Below, piece after piece: positions 34,637 to 46,870 of a stretch of 64,000 nt of DNA. Origin of the DNA: Augochlora pura (taxonomy: Eukaryota; Arthropoda; Insecta; Hymenoptera; Halictidae); contig NC_135772.1 of assembly GCF_028453695.1 (NCBI RefSeq), forward strand, positions 62,001 through 126,000. Reading direction: 5' to 3'. The notes below the pieces were generated by a model, which saw only the letters and a program-made list of their open reading frames with translations, was not told the DNA's origin and did not search any database. The position numbers were made by a program, and so were the translations under genes. The first letter of the stretch is position 1; each line of letters begins with the position of its first letter.

Positions 34637-34682
<46 letters not shown>
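34637..34682. repeat. (GA)n microsatellite
   Basis: About 22 uninterrupted GA dinucleotides, with shorter GA runs on both sides. Confidence 0.97.
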
Positions 34683-34683
<1 letters not shown>

Positions 34684-35366
34684 TAAAAAGAGAGAGAGGG
34701 AGACGCCGCGTACGGTTCTCGCTCGCTCACTTTCCTTCGAATCGGCGCGTACGCATCGCATACGAATAATCCTGGCTTCAATGACACGTAGACGACGTTT
34801 GCATACGTGATCACGCGCGCAGGTATCACGTGTCGTCCTCTCGGCAGGTTTTCTCTATTATTAGCGTGGTCGTTTCTTACACGAATTCATTCAGATAAGA
34901 ATACCGCGCACGGGAATCGAATCAAGCGCGGGCTCACGCTTTAAGCGGCGAGAGAGCCGAGGATGAATCAGCGTCCGAGCAGAGGCGCTATAATAAACCC
35001 GGCTCAAACAATCTCTCCGTGCACAAAGTTAGAAACAATTCGGTCGCGACCATGTTCGTTTCTGTATTTTAGGAACAAAAGCAGTTGTCGAATTCGAACA
35101 AAAGGAAAAGATAAAAGTATGATTTTTCGCGGCTATAAAATATTTTATTTATTCTTTGATCATCGTTTATTTGCAATGTATGTAGGTTCGTCGACAAGTG
35201 GAAAGTTTGCTTCTCTCGATGAAAAATTCTATCAACCTACTTCCAACAAATGAAGTCACACGACTGCCTTGACTTCATCGTCTGCTTGGAAACGAGTACC
35301 CTTGGGAGTTCTATCCGATTCTGGAAGAAACTGCAAATCTGACGAAGCTCCGAATAGCCGGTTCTA
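34683..35366. other. CpG-rich then AT-rich, no recognised gene
   Basis: 34700-34960 is GC- and CpG-rich next to the GA repeat. The open frames at 34963-35253 and 35269-35463 are not recognised. Confidence 0.35.
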
Positions 35367-35530
35367 TGCTGTCGCGACGCGTATATATATGGTCGTCTCA
35401 TCTTTCCGTTTCGGTTTATGCTTTGATCGATTTGGTCGACGCCATTTTTTAGAGCTTGTTTAGTATCTATTTGACAAATTTATTAGTTTACGGCTCTGGT
35501 ACGGTTCAAGAGTATCCGCTACTTTCCTAG
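35367..35530 (-). repeat. inverted relic of the element at 52.8-53.0 kb
   Basis: Reverse complement of 52806-52990 with scattered differences. Shared blocks include TTTAGTATCTRTYTGACAAA, TTTATTAGTTTACG and AGAGTATCCGCT. Confidence 0.8.
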
Positions 35531-35545
35531 GAATATCTTTCTTTT

Positions 35546-35700
35546 CTCTTAATCTTAATATTTCATTTTCATTTAATTCTCTCAATCTAAATATTTTATT
35601 TTAATTTAATTCTCTCAATCTAAATATTTTGTTTTAATTTAATTCTCTTAATCTTAATATTTTATTTTAATTTAATTCTCTTGATCTCAATATAATTTTT
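35546..35700. repeat. 37-38 bp tandem repeat x 4
   Basis: Units of TTTAATTCTCTCAATCTAAA followed by TATTTTATTTTAA, with minor differences. Confidence 0.9.
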
Positions 35701-35847
35701 TTCTCTTAGAACAAAACAAAAACATAAACTCTACGAATTTATTCGTCAATTCAATCGTTAGTTATAGGAATAACATTAATACTTTTCACCAAAATTGATC
35801 TTTCAATTAGAACTTTTGTTGATTGAAGAAGGGTCGCGCGTTTATAC

Positions 35848-37095
35848 AGACTGTATCGAAAATCGTGATACAACCGGGCAAGGGGCGATTCTACGTGGAA
35901 AAATAAGTCGGAAAAGAAGAATAACATTTTTTCATTTAAGGCTACTTCTTCGAAAGAAATTAAGTTGAATGTCGAATAGGAATCGAGCGATGCGTCTGAC
36001 CATGACATTCCGATTCTACTTCTTGTCGTGCTACATTTGCGTGATCGACATCGATGGAGGATATAATGGGGCATCCACTTTGTGCAAATGGTATTTGAAT
36101 TTTCTTAGTACTTCAGTGTTCCGCCTTTTTCACTTATTTCTCTTAACTCCTTGCGCTATGATAACAAGTCAGACTCGTGATACAGGTTTCAATGCAAGAT
36201 CTACTGAATATGAATATTATTCATTTCTTCTACATCGAAAGAAACATGCATTCTTCTGTTGCCAAAGTCTAGAGACGAAAGTACATAAAAACACTGTTAG
36301 GGATATCCCTATATCCCTAGTCTCATCCTGGCCGCCTAGCGGTCGCCACCGGCGCATGCAACGTTCACCACTCTATCTTCATTTTTTTATATAAACAAAG
36401 CTCTGTAAGAACCACGCTCTGCCACCAACCACGTTTTGTTTAGTTAACTATTAAAACCTTGTTATGTTAGGTCAGTTAATCTGCTATCGCTTCCTCCCTG
36501 TACCTCTCATCAGGCACTAAAAGAAACAAAAGTACATAAAGACACTAAAAGAAACAAAAATTGTTTGGCCCTACTATTAAAAATATTAAGGACAAGTGAG
36601 TGGTGATCAACGAAGCGTGAATGGAATCTTAGTGCAAGTGGTTAAGGCATGTTCATTTCATGCTGAATAATGAACCGTGGTCAATAGTCGATAACAATAC
36701 GTTCGGGAAACAGAAACGCATCGATTACAGTTCTGCGTAATCCCGCCACGTAATTCTCGATCTTAAACGAGAGTAATACGGGCGTCATCGCTGGCGTCAA
36801 ACTGTCCAGTTAACCTCAACTTTCCATTTCATTTACAACCAGTAGGCATTAATTAGATTTGGAAACCGCTTCGATGTCGCTTCTACGATAGGAACCGGTT
36901 TCCCGGTATTTTGCAAATTTTGATTTTTCGTTTCCTTAAAATCTCGTCGACGACTGTTACAGATATACAGTTTGTCATTGTTTCTTAAATATGCATACCT
37001 ATTAAAATTCCTGAATGTTACAGGTAAACGAATTTTAATGCGACCTCCGTTTCGTAGATGTTACTGCAGATGTTAATTTTTATTCGTTTTTATAG
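35848..37095 (+). mobile_element. 1.2 kb dispersed repeat, copy 1
   Basis: Nearly identical to 50381-51612. Starts TTTATACAGACTGTATCGAA then AATCGTGATACAACCGGG, and ends in the CGTAGATGTTACTGCAGATG region. Contains a piece of a family G element (36148-36265) and the CpG-rich CTAGCGGTCGCCACCGGCGC. No transposase or reverse transcriptase is recognisable. The conserved 141-codon frame at 35969 also exists in the other copy but matches nothing I know. Either a non-autonomous transposon or a recent segmental duplication. Confidence 0.85.
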
Positions 37096-37682
37096 GAAAT
37101 TTCTCATTCAACAAACAATGGCAAAATGTTCCTACTAGTTGCTCGAGATTTTGACCTCAATGACACACGCAAAATATCAAACTCATTGTAAATGAGTCTT
37201 CTGAACATCATTTTAATCATGCATCAAATCTACCTCTATATTATTTTATTTAAAAATAAAATAAAATGACAAAATACATTTTGTTACGCAATTAATAATA
37301 TTAATAATACCATACAATATAATTTCAATCATTACTCGTACCTTGTTGCTAGCAATGATGATAATTTATGACAATTTATAAAAATCATTTATGAAAAATA
37401 TTCAATAGACTTTTCCAATAGACCCAAAATTTCTCAGTTTTCGCTAAATGAATCGAATTTCTCAGAAAAAATATAGCATTCCAGAATAGCGTGCCCCTGT
37501 TCTGGAACACCCCGTACATGGGAAGGCAACGACCACTTGTAGATTTCGACCCAGATACGTCTCTCCGTGAGCGTTACAAAAGCGGCGGCGTGCCCGACGA
37601 AGCTGATTTGCATGTCCAGCTGTGAAGTTCACCGACGAAGCCAGCAAGGGTTTGCCTCAACCTCGACAAGGTCGTGACGTTT
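37096..37682. other. no recognisable gene
   Basis: Contains, at about 37478-37518 on the minus strand, a terminus-like TACGGGGTGTTCCAGAACAG resembling the start of the fragment at 25013. Confidence 0.4.
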
Positions 37683-37684
37683 CC

Positions 37685-37730
37685 TGTATACATAGAGGCT
37701 CCTTTGAGGCTTCCCCCTCTATGTATACAC
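37685..37730. other. perfect 13 bp hairpin
   Basis: GTATACATAGAGG is followed 17-18 bp later by CCTCTATGTATAC. The loop is purine/pyrimidine mixed. Possible transcribed hairpin; no other support. Confidence 0.7.
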
Positions 37731-37852
37731 GATTCTTCTCGTCGCGTCGTTCCGCTCCTTCTTCTCCTTCTCCGTCTTCGCTTCCCTCCGTGTATTCCCG
37801 CCTCCGCTTCTACTCCCACTCTCTCTCTTTCTCTGTGTTTATCTGTGTCTCT

Positions 37853-37990
<138 letters not shown>

Positions 37991-38467
37991 CTCTCTTTGA
38001 CTCTCGTCCGGATCCCTCGTCCGGACAGCCTCGTATTGTAAGGGAATAACGCAAGCGTCCCGCTAAACACCGCGATGCCATATAATTGCTTATTCAGCCG
38101 TGAGTTGGACGTCCCGACGCGCGACGCGACGCGACGGCAGGCGCCGCGCCGCGAGACTCTGGAATTTTCACCGACTGACTCGAAACCTTCGTTTTCTCTA
38201 AAATAGACTCGCTAACTTTTTATAATTATTGCTGATCGAATGTTATTTCATTCCTTTCCGAGTTGGTTGCTGTGGCATCCTCGATAGGACAACATATCAG
38301 GTAGGTCAGGATGGTCAAGGGTCTACGGTCCCCAGTTTACGAGGCCACATGGTTCCGAAAGAATTGTAGTAAATAATAATAATAAAATCTCGATAAAATA
38401 TCAATAAATTACCAATTAATAATAATAAAATATATCAATAAATAATAGTAAAATATATCAATAAAAG
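37991..38467. other. CpG-rich patch, then AT-rich
   Basis: 38090-38165 is very CpG-rich (repeated GCGACGC). 38365-38466 contains an (AATAAAATATATCAATA)-like repeat. No gene recognised. Confidence 0.4.
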
Positions 38468-38650
38468 TGAACCTTTTGCATTCGAAGCCATTTTAATGGT
38501 AAATCTGGACTAACTATTCTGGCTTACCAAATTGATTCTTGTGTCTCATACCAATCAGTCTACTAGTTAAGAATTTTTTAAATCTAAATTTTGTTGTTAT
38601 GAACGATTTTATTAATGTTTCAGAGTCACCACTCGACTGCAAAGGGTTAA
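38468..38650 (+). mobile_element. family A miniature element, short copy
   Basis: 183 bp. Left TGAACCTTTTGCATTCGAAG, right ACTCGACTGCAAAGGGTTAA. Left TTAA mutated, right intact. Confidence 0.78.
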
Positions 38651-39712
38651 GAAGTCAAAGATTCGCATCTAATCGAAGAAGAAGAAGCGGAGCCGAAAAA
38701 AGGGTTCAATAAACGTATCAAGAGAATCTCGTGAATCGTCTGGCGCGAGCTACAGTAAGGCGCGTCTGCCGCGTCGCACGGTTATCCGAACTGGAGTTAC
38801 TTTCTTTTTCGTGCTTCAGCCGATCACGTGACCGCTCATTATCGCGATCACGTGGATTCTACGCGAACGTGATAGGCGAAAGAGGGAGAATCGAAAGCGG
38901 CTGTCTTGGCGGAGATCTTCGAAATTACGTAATGGAACAATTAGGATCGTAAACCGGTGTTTTAACCCTTTCGTTACGAGCGCCGGATATATCCGGCGTC
39001 TGTGCGACGACCTGTATAAATAACAGAATTTTATATCTCTTAATGTTACAGTTGGAAGCGACACTGTTTGTTTAATATTACATTATTAACGGTGAATTTT
39101 TTAGAATATTTAAATTTTTACTGTGAAGTCAAGTTAATCATTACCAAGAATAAAGTTTTATTTATTATATTTTAACTTCTACCGTGTACTATACCAGTTT
39201 TACAATACTACATATTTTTTCAATCTTTTTAACCTCGCTTTCAGGTCATACTTTTGTTTGAATTATTATAAAAGATTATCTCAATTTGACAACGGTTTAA
39301 AAAAAATAAAATTATATACCCTTATAATCGAGACGAGTGAAACTAATAATAATTTAGATATACAAGATAGTGAATAATCTAATAGTTCTTCAATATAATT
39401 TATCAACAAATAATAATATTTTATAACAAAACTATTAATATTCATTTTCATAAAAAGTCTGTAATAAAAATATTTTACAACTTCCTTTTTCTGTGTTAAA
39501 AAACTTAATAATTTACGCACTGAATTTAAATTTATTACTTTTTCTCATTTGTCAAATCAATTAACTCTTCCAGTAACATAAAAATGGTAACATTACTAAC
39601 AATTACCCTTTGACTATAGTTTCTTATAAATTTAATATACCGTTAGATGAAAATTTCATTTATATTTATACATTCTACAATATTTATTTCTATTTAAATT
39701 ACAAACAGAATT
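38651..39712. other. no gene; one TTAA-element end
   Basis: 38961 begins TTAACCCTTTCGTTACGAGC, then the palindrome GCCGGATATATCCGGC. This looks like the left end of a further TTAA family with no right end found. 38740-38940 is GC-rich. The remainder is AT-rich. Confidence 0.45.
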
Positions 39713-40005
39713 TTAACACTTTACCGACCGGTCATTCGACCATTTATGCCATTGTAAAGTAAAATCTACTAACATTTTTCAATTTTCGTAACATTAGCAT
39801 TAAACAATACTTATTTCATTTCTATTGAATAATAGATATATTATTCAAGTCAATACTATATTAGATACCTTTCGTGATGAATCAAATAAGCAGAATAGAT
39901 GAAATAAGTATTGTTTAATGCTAATGTTATAATAATTTGTTATCACAAATTATTGGTTAATCTATAAAAAGTCAATTTATAGTTTACCCGTCGGTAAAGT
40001 GTTAA
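39713..40005. mobile_element. TTAA miniature element, family B, with a perfect internal hairpin
   Basis: Left TTAACACTTTACCGACCGG, right CCCGTCGGTAAAGTGTTAA. Inside, a 31 bp arm at 39789-39819 (TAACATTAGCATTAAACAAT...) is perfectly inverted at 39899-39929, giving a long hairpin. Confidence 0.88.
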
Positions 40006-40612
40006 AAAAGCAGTATACACTATCCCATCGCATTTCTCCACTTTTTGTTTAGGTTAATCGATTTCTGCAGTGAACAGCCCATTTATAATCTGTGCATAAA
40101 ATGGAATAGAAATAACAAAGAACGAAGAGTTGAACGATATTTGACGTGAAAGAATATCTGATGCGGGACGTGGATACTTTTTCTGTTCAATGACAATTCC
40201 GGCGACGATGACTAATATCTGGCGGAATCGTATGCGGGCGAAATATGAAAAACGGATTCCAGAATTTATTCATTGTTATACGCGTATGTAAAACACGGCG
40301 TAAATGTCGATGTTGCATAGTAATTTATTCAACGAGGATTTACGAATTTCATCGAGCATTATACCTTCCACGTCACGATGATATTCTATTTCATACGTCG
40401 CGTTCGATAAATCTTTTTTCCCTATCGGCGATCGTTTGCAAAATGTCTAGCACGGTGTAACAATGTCCCGTGTCACGCTGCATACATTCTAGGGATATTC
40501 CTAGGGAATTCCTAGCATCGTCGAACTTTCACCAAGTTTTTGCTGTGCCGCGAATTAAAGTCGAGCAAGTTTCGTCGATAATGTGATATTGTTTGTCAAA
40601 TTTCTTCAGATT
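40006..40612. other. no recognisable gene
   Basis: A 71-codon plus-strand frame at 40245 is not recognised. GGGATATTCCTAGGGAATTCC at 40490 is a short imperfect palindrome. Otherwise nothing. Confidence 0.4.
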
Positions 40613-41159
40613 TTAATACTTTATCGACCGGTAGCCTATGAATCGGCTTTTTACCTCGACGAGAGTCTGTGAATCAATTTTTATAGCAACCAATAATTAA
40701 ATCTATTATTCAGGTATTATTATCAGGTGATATTTTTAAATATCACGTATTCTTAAGTGATAAATAAAATAATTATTGTTTAATGCTAAAGTTATTGTTA
40801 GAAATATGTTAATTTCTAGTATATCAGCTTAATCTGGTCATTTTAGGCAGCACTGGCTCTTGCCATTGCGTAATTAGTATGCGCATGCGTTGATGAGTTT
40901 TCGCGAGTCTTTTGTTCCCCACTTGTTCTTCCTTCTTCTTGAGCTAACATAACCTTGAGACAACAGTCGTGCGCGCAACACGTGGTTTTATCCTGCCCTA
41001 ATATTAATCTTTCTTTTCTATATATATATTTATAAGTAGTCGCGTTAAGTTCGGATATTCGTTCTTTTTAAACACGTCTTAATTTTGCATATTGCACCCT
41101 AAAATCCTGACAGTTATGAAAATATAAAAATGTTTATGGCCGAGTCGCTGAAGTGTTAA
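40613..41159. mobile_element. family B TTAA element interrupted by a solo LTR
   Basis: Left TTAATACTTTATCGACCGGT, right CGAGTCGCTGAAGTGTTAA. Removing 40796-41117 leaves an element of about 225 bp, the normal size for the family. Confidence 0.8.
40796..41112 (+). mobile_element. solo LTR (317 bp)
   Basis: Begins TGTTAGAAATATGTTAATTT, ends CCTGACA, and is flanked by a perfect 5 bp target duplication GTTAT (40791-40795 and 41113-41117). The TG...CA ends and TSD identify an LTR left by recombination. A second copy is at 47691-47983. A TGTTAGAA start is reminiscent of copia-type LTRs, but superfamily is not proven. Confidence 0.9.
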
Positions 41160-41804
41160 TATCGCCTAAAGAGACAATTTATTGTTTTACTCACATTGTC
41201 ATCTGTAAGTTCGTGTTAACGATATTCGAATAATTTTGGTTTTAGCGTTATCTGGTGAAACGAAATTTACGGAAATTCGTTTAAGCAAATTATCTTACTA
41301 TTTGAAGGTTAGGAACAAGGCGTACGAATTTAGTATTAATATTAAAGGATCATCGGCTTTCCGTGCTAAATATAACGCCTTCGTGTGCACATTAACATTT
41401 TAATTACCTTCTGCGATAAGCGTAACGCAGACTGACATGACCACGTATGCAAAACGTTCCTAGAGATTAAAAGTTATTTATAAAAACAGTCAAGGATTCA
41501 TTAAAGCCATAAGATAGGCATTCGTCGATTGATGTCTTGAAGATTTACTGTCCATCCGTCTGCCGTACAATTTTTTTCTGAATTAATTGTTTCGTTTTCT
41601 TAAACGTTTTTTTGGTCGAACAGTTTGCCACTAATTAATATCTGTATACTGTTAATAAAATTATTCTCCTGCGTACTTTAATTTGCACTCCGCTTTGACT
41701 TTCTGCTGTTTAAAAGAGACATGATTACTGTGTTTCTTCAGCTGTAGCACCTCTTTTTTAATCTTTCGAACATCGAAGTATATGTACACGTGCTTGGCAA
41801 ATTT
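41160..41804. other. no recognisable gene
   Basis: Contains only GCCATAAGATAGGCATTCG at about 41504, a displaced piece of the dispersed repeat below. Confidence 0.4.
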
Positions 41805-42600
41805 TAAATATCTTATATAAAAGAACAAAGGCATTGGACTGTTCATTGACGTCAGTGATTCAATAATTAAAATTAAATCGATTTCTTGAGAAACACGTGT
41901 CTTCATTTGTGACCGAATTATAGTATATTGTTAAACAACACAAGTAATTATTAAACAGAATTGTATTATGACAGTAATATATTTTAAACGGAAGAGCGAA
42001 CGAACACGACAATTAATTAAGAAACACCAAGCCAAGAAAGAATACTAATGCAACATAACATAAATACTACAATACTAGTTGCAATCTGAAATAGCAAAGA
42101 TATTTTAAAAATTGTCAAATATCGATGAATTATTGTTAATCTATCTGAATTATGAAAAAGAAGGAATATTCTCTTTAACTCTCTCTCTTCAACTTTCTGC
42201 TATCGATGCAAGTAATTCTTGTTTAAATTTTTCCATTGCATAAAAATCCAGGGTCTAGTAATTATTGATCGCGTGAGACAATATTAATCGATGAAGAATG
42301 GGGCTTTGATTTATTTGTCTAAAACTACTTAATTAGTTAAAAACCATAAAGAATTAATCTTGAAGATATTTCGACTTTTACAAAAATGTCAACACAGAAT
42401 TTTGCAACATTCTTTGCATTATTGTTATAATAATTCTATTGATTTTTTTATGAGGATGAACATGACATCAACTGCAGTGGTTATTAGTGACGACTATTGT
42501 TTCCTTGTTCTTTACAATTTATTATTATATAATAAGGTTTGTTTTAAGAACGAAATAACTTGAGAGTTATCCTTGCTATTGTTTAGATTACTTTGCAAAG
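41805..42600 (+). repeat. dispersed 0.5 kb repeat, copy 2
   Basis: 41805-41880 and 42270-42590 match 32660-33200. The 390 bp between (41881-42270) is absent from copy 1 and may be an insertion; nothing in it is recognised. Confidence 0.75.
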
Positions 42601-42645
42601 TAGTTTTCAGTGAAGAATTGTCTTGGGACTTCTGAGTACTCTGTA

Positions 42646-43158
42646 TAGGCTTATCCAAAAAATATTTTTCCTGTCACTTTCTCTTTCTTCTAACTTACAA
42701 TAACAGAATAATTTTAACGGCGGAGTCGTATACGATTGAAGCACGTGTTAAGGTTATTCAAAATTATTTAAAAAGTCAGTGTTCAACAAAAAATATCCCT
42801 CGTAAATTATGTGATTTTTTCGGAATACGTAATCGTCCACCTGAGCAAATAACTCGAAATTTGGTTAAACAATTTGATAAAACTGGTTCTGTTTATGATA
42901 AGACAAAGACTGGCAGACGACAAACAGTTCGTTTGAATGAAAACATTGCTGTCATTCGTGAATGTGTCGCTAATTAACCATCAGTGTCAATTCCATCTCA
43001 TTCTCAAGAATTGAAGATTTCTTGTGGCAGTTTGTGGCTAATTTTGCATAAAGGAGATGAAAGTCCAAGAGCCGTTTAAGAAAAATCACTTGATCGAAAA
43101 AGAGTTTGGTGTGGAAATTGATCGAAAGGCATCGAAAGGTCCATTCTTTTTCGAAAAC
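42646..43158 (+). mobile_element. mariner-like element running into the assembly gap
   Basis: Left terminus TAGGCTTATCCAAAAAATAT matches, in reverse, the right end of the chimera at 22036 (TAGGGTTATCC type). The element continues as a transposase pseudogene until the N run; the right end is not recoverable here. Confidence 0.8.
42721..43158 (+). pseudogene. mariner-like transposase, second copy of the 21030 family
   Basis: Reads AESYTIEARVKVIQNYLKSQ and onward, supplying the extreme N-terminus missing at 21030. Differences from that copy are few. A TAA replaces a glutamate codon at about 42974. The same roughly 80-codon deletion is present (LILHKGDESPRAV then stop), and so is the same TAA in place of an expected glutamine, proving a shared defective ancestor. 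The frame then shifts to KGPFFFEN just before the gap. First catalytic aspartate region absent. Confidence 0.85.
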
Positions 43159-43258
43159 NNNNNNNNNNNNNNNNNNNNNNNNNNNNNNNNNNNNNNNNNN
43201 NNNNNNNNNNNNNNNNNNNNNNNNNNNNNNNNNNNNNNNNNNNNNNNNNNNNNNNNNN
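43159..43258. other. assembly gap (100 N)
   Basis: Exactly 100 unspecified bases. Open frames drawn through it are artefacts. Confidence 1.
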
Positions 43259-44113
43259 TATTTCAGATTTAAGATTATATATAGATATAATTTGTTTCAA
43301 AAACACATAAGATTCTATTCATTCTCTGTGACCTATTATAGCACGCGTAGCACTATCTTCATCTCGTAATCTGTTCAGATAATGGATACCTGATTTATAT
43401 AGTTACGTATGTCATTAATTTATTACCATATAACAACGACTAAAAGCGACCAACAAAAGTTGTCTCGCGACTATTATCAAATCGATAGAATATATTCAAA
43501 TTTTTCATAATTATTATAGTAGCGCGTGCCTGTATAAAAAAATATTATCAACAATCTTTATAATTTGAATAATTATAAAATCGAAACCATTTTTAAACTG
43601 TCATTTGACCGACGGTGTTTAAAAAAATCGAAAGCAGAAAGATTGCAAAATATTTGAAAGTATATTACGTTTACGGCAATAAATCGCGAGTCCGACGAGC
43701 ACGCGAATAGTATTGTGGTAGTTTTCTGTCGAGTCACCGTATCACCGTTATCTCCAGTCTTCATTCAACGATACGGACTTGCGTTCGAACGTCGCGACAC
43801 ATCGCGCGCCGTTCGTACTGAAAAGGCGTCGGGGCCGTGAATGAACTGTGTCCACGCGTTGAAATGCGGTCGACGATCCGCGAGAACGACCATTTTACCG
43901 TAATGTCAATGTCTGTTACGAAACGACTCGCGAGATAACGTCTTCTTCGCGTCGAAGCTGCTAACACAAACAGTCGGCGCGTGTGCGTTCGTCTTTCAAG
44001 GCATTGTTCCAAACGAGCAATGGAACGCTTTCGCGTTCGATATTTCGCCGCGAGATCATTGCCAAACCTTCTAGAAACGACCAGACTAATCGCGAGACTT
44101 CAGCTGTAAACGA
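43259..44113. other. no recognisable gene
   Basis: AT-rich to 43700. 43720-44110 is CpG-rich with unrecognised minus-strand frames. Confidence 0.4.
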
Positions 44114-44456
44114 TTGACCTCTTAGGCACGGCTGAATTTTGCGCGAATGAAGTTTTTCATAATTGAATTACCATTTTTCTTAATATATATTTTCTTCTTT
44201 CACTTTCACTTTAATCGTTTACTTTAATAATTAATAAAACAATTACGGTCACCACCGTAGATTATGGCCCTTCCCATGTTAGACTCTCTGTGAAGGACTA
44301 CATACCTTTTGTTTCACCTCAGTTCGCTTGTAACTACGCTAACGATCGTATGATTAAACGTAACCTCTAATAGTTCAGGTATAATGCATCATCCTGTGTT
44401 TTGTTCTTACTTGGAAAATTTCATTCGCGCAACATCTAGCCGTGTCTAAGAGATTA
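44114..44456. mobile_element. TTAA-type miniature element, family D
   Basis: Left TTGACCTCTTAGGCACGGCT, right AGCCGTGTCTAAGAGATTA. It shares AGTTTTTCATAATTGAATTA and CCATTTTTCTTAATATATAT with 44807, 55033 and 56602. Confidence 0.78.
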
Positions 44457-44590
44457 TTATATATTTCAACGGACAGGCACGTGAATACACGACGAGAGTC
44501 ACAGCAACAAGCAACAAAACACAGCCCAGTAAAACACACATGCGTCGGAGGGCGCAGCGATCGAGCCCTTAAGGCCGATTTCCAACACGA
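44445..44590 (+). repeat. CpG-rich module shared with 56.2 kb, inverted
   Basis: Reverse complement of 56160-56283. The core GTCGGAGGGCGCAGCGATCG then AGCCCTTAAGGCCGATTTCC is essentially identical in both. It abuts a family D end in both places. A 30 bp indel separates the copies. Confidence 0.88.
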
Positions 44591-44806
44591 TTAATCACTT
44601 AGCTCTGTCGATATATTTTGAAAATAAATTTTGTTACGCGTTTTGTTATGAATACGTTTCATAAGTATTTGGACCTAAATCGTAGGAGAAGTATTTTTGT
44701 TATAAGATGTAACATTGCCATTTTCTTAGGACGTCTATACTCGTCGTACGCAGCTAAATAGTTAAAGAGAGAGTGTATATATGCTATAACGACAGAATTA
44801 TCGCAT

Positions 44807-45088
44807 TTAACCTCTTAGGCACGGCTGGATTTTGCAAATGAAGTTTTTCATAACTAAATTACCATTTTTCTTAATCTTTTCCGTATAGCAATATAGTATT
44901 AACTACATATATTCTTTTCTTAGCAATCTCAATTTCAAGCAATAGTAAAATTGTAACAGTTTTAAAGTATTAAAGTTTAGTCATTGCCTCGTTTACTATT
45001 CTGTCTATTATTTAAAGAAATTTAGAACGGTTAGTCCAGTTTTAGAAAAGTTATTACGAATGAAATTTTCGCCGTGCTTCATATATTA
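44807..45088. mobile_element. TTAA miniature element, family D
   Basis: Left TTAACCTCTTAGGCACGGCT. Right end decayed near GCCGTGCTTCATATATTA. Same interior as 44114. Confidence 0.7.
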
Positions 45089-46675
45089 TATTTTGAAAAT
45101 AGTAAGTAATATTTTAATTATTAAGATTTTATTTTGAATCACTCGCAACACCACGATGCCACTTATATCGAAAAATGTAAGAGGATCGTTCTTAGGGTTA
45201 TGCCAAGGTAACCTCAAAAACTTATGTTAATATATCAATATATTAATACTTACAACTCTTAAGGGTTATAATTTATAATTAATATATATTATATCAATTG
45301 TTATAGAAGATCACCTCGCGAGGGTTTCAATATTGCATCAATTTTTCTAATGAAAAGTAAAATAACCCTTAAGAGTCCTGAGTCACCCTTTGGCGTGACT
45401 TTACTCATTAGGGACGAATATCTGATGTCTGATAAGAATTAAAACTAAAACTCCACTGCTCTAATTAAAAACCTTAGCGAAGATGATATAATTTGGCGGT
45501 TCGATAAAATCTCGTGACTTTCGGCAGCGAGGAAAAGGAGAGGGAGGAGTGTTTCGTCCTAGGCCCGCTAGAGGACCCGTCAAGTAAGGCTATTCTAGCT
45601 GAACTTGTGTCTTAGATACAGAGATACATAAAGGCAAAGACGGCAATTTCGATGGTATATACAGTGTGGAACAATAATGCAGTGAAAGTAAATGTTAGTG
45701 TAACCTGTGTTCCACATGTTGCGCGAGGTCAATAGATTATTTTTCTACTGCAACCTTGATTTACAACTAAATGGGTGAGTTTTTTTCATTAATAATATTT
45801 ACGAAATTTTTGAAATTAATAGAAAATTTTTATTTAATTCGGTACGAAATGCAATTCAATGATGCATTAAATCAGAACTAACAGGTTGTAATAAATAAAA
45901 CATAATAACTTTTTGCTTATTTCTTGTAACTATTCTCTTTTAACTATTATTTTTAATTGTAACTATTATCTATTAACTATTATTTTTAATTGTAACTATT
46001 ATCAGTGTTCTGTATTTGGGACAGTTTATTATTTTATAAAATTACTTCAATGTTAAGAATTATTTATAATATCATAAATTTGAAGCTGATACAGGTTGCA
46101 ATCTAAATATGTGACCAATTGCCAATAAAAATCTTTAATTTGTTGCTATTTATTTCTAAGAATATCATGCAAGAAATAAAATGATATTCCATATTTGGCG
46201 ATTTTTCGTATATTTTGTGTATAAGAATATTCTTGTTTTTCTTCTTTTAATTGTTGCATTAATTACTAGCGACACTACCATAGTGTTCACCGTTTACTCC
46301 CTATATACGTCTATACCTATCTATACATTATACTAATCCGTATACCTATAGATTTTATACATTTCATACGGTTTTCTCCAATTTGTTATACTATGTATAC
46401 TCTGTCGAGTTCTGCGGGGTTTTTGTATCTAACACGCGGCGACGCGGCTCGTCTAATTTTGCGCGCTTTAGAGTTATGCGTTGGACCGCGAGGCGGCGGA
46501 TTGCAAAACTCGCATTTAGGTGGAGTTTCATGTTCTAAGAGGAATGTTTGTCGGTCTCCTATGCGTTGTTATTCTTCTCGCGAGAGCAACGGTGTGATTT
46601 GTGCCAGTGCGGCACGAATTAAATGTGAATTCGTGAGCTTAGAGCTTTACTAACGTGCCGGCTAGGTTCCCAGTA
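45089..46675. other. no recognisable gene
   Basis: 45480-45775 is less AT-rich and ends in a donor-like TGG|GTGAGT, but no coding frame is convincing. 45900-46010 repeats TAACTATTATTTTTAATTG. A GC-rich frame at 46393-46653 is not recognised. Confidence 0.4.
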
Positions 46676-46870
46676 TTAACCCTTTGCGCTCGAAGCCGCT
46701 TCAACTATAAATCTAAAATAATTTTCCTGGCTTATAGTATTTCCATTTTTCACGACATACTGTATCTTGTACGTATGAAATTGATTCTTGTGACTCGTAA
46801 CAACAGTTTTACTATTAAGAATTTTTTCAATCTAAATTTATATAAAAAATATAATGTATTAATATTATAT
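46676..46870 (+). mobile_element. family A element, left part
   Basis: TTAACCCTTTGCGCTCGAAG, then AACTATAAATCTAAAATAAT and GAAATTGATTCTTGTGACTC. The right end is missing. Confidence 0.75.

Noticed and set aside
35969..36394. 141-codon frame as a host gene
   Set aside because: It lies inside a duplicated repeat, includes part of a family G element and matches no known protein. Kept only as an observation about the repeat.
43057..43369. Frames running across the gap
   Set aside because: They pass through 100 Ns, and only the left part is a real transposase fragment.
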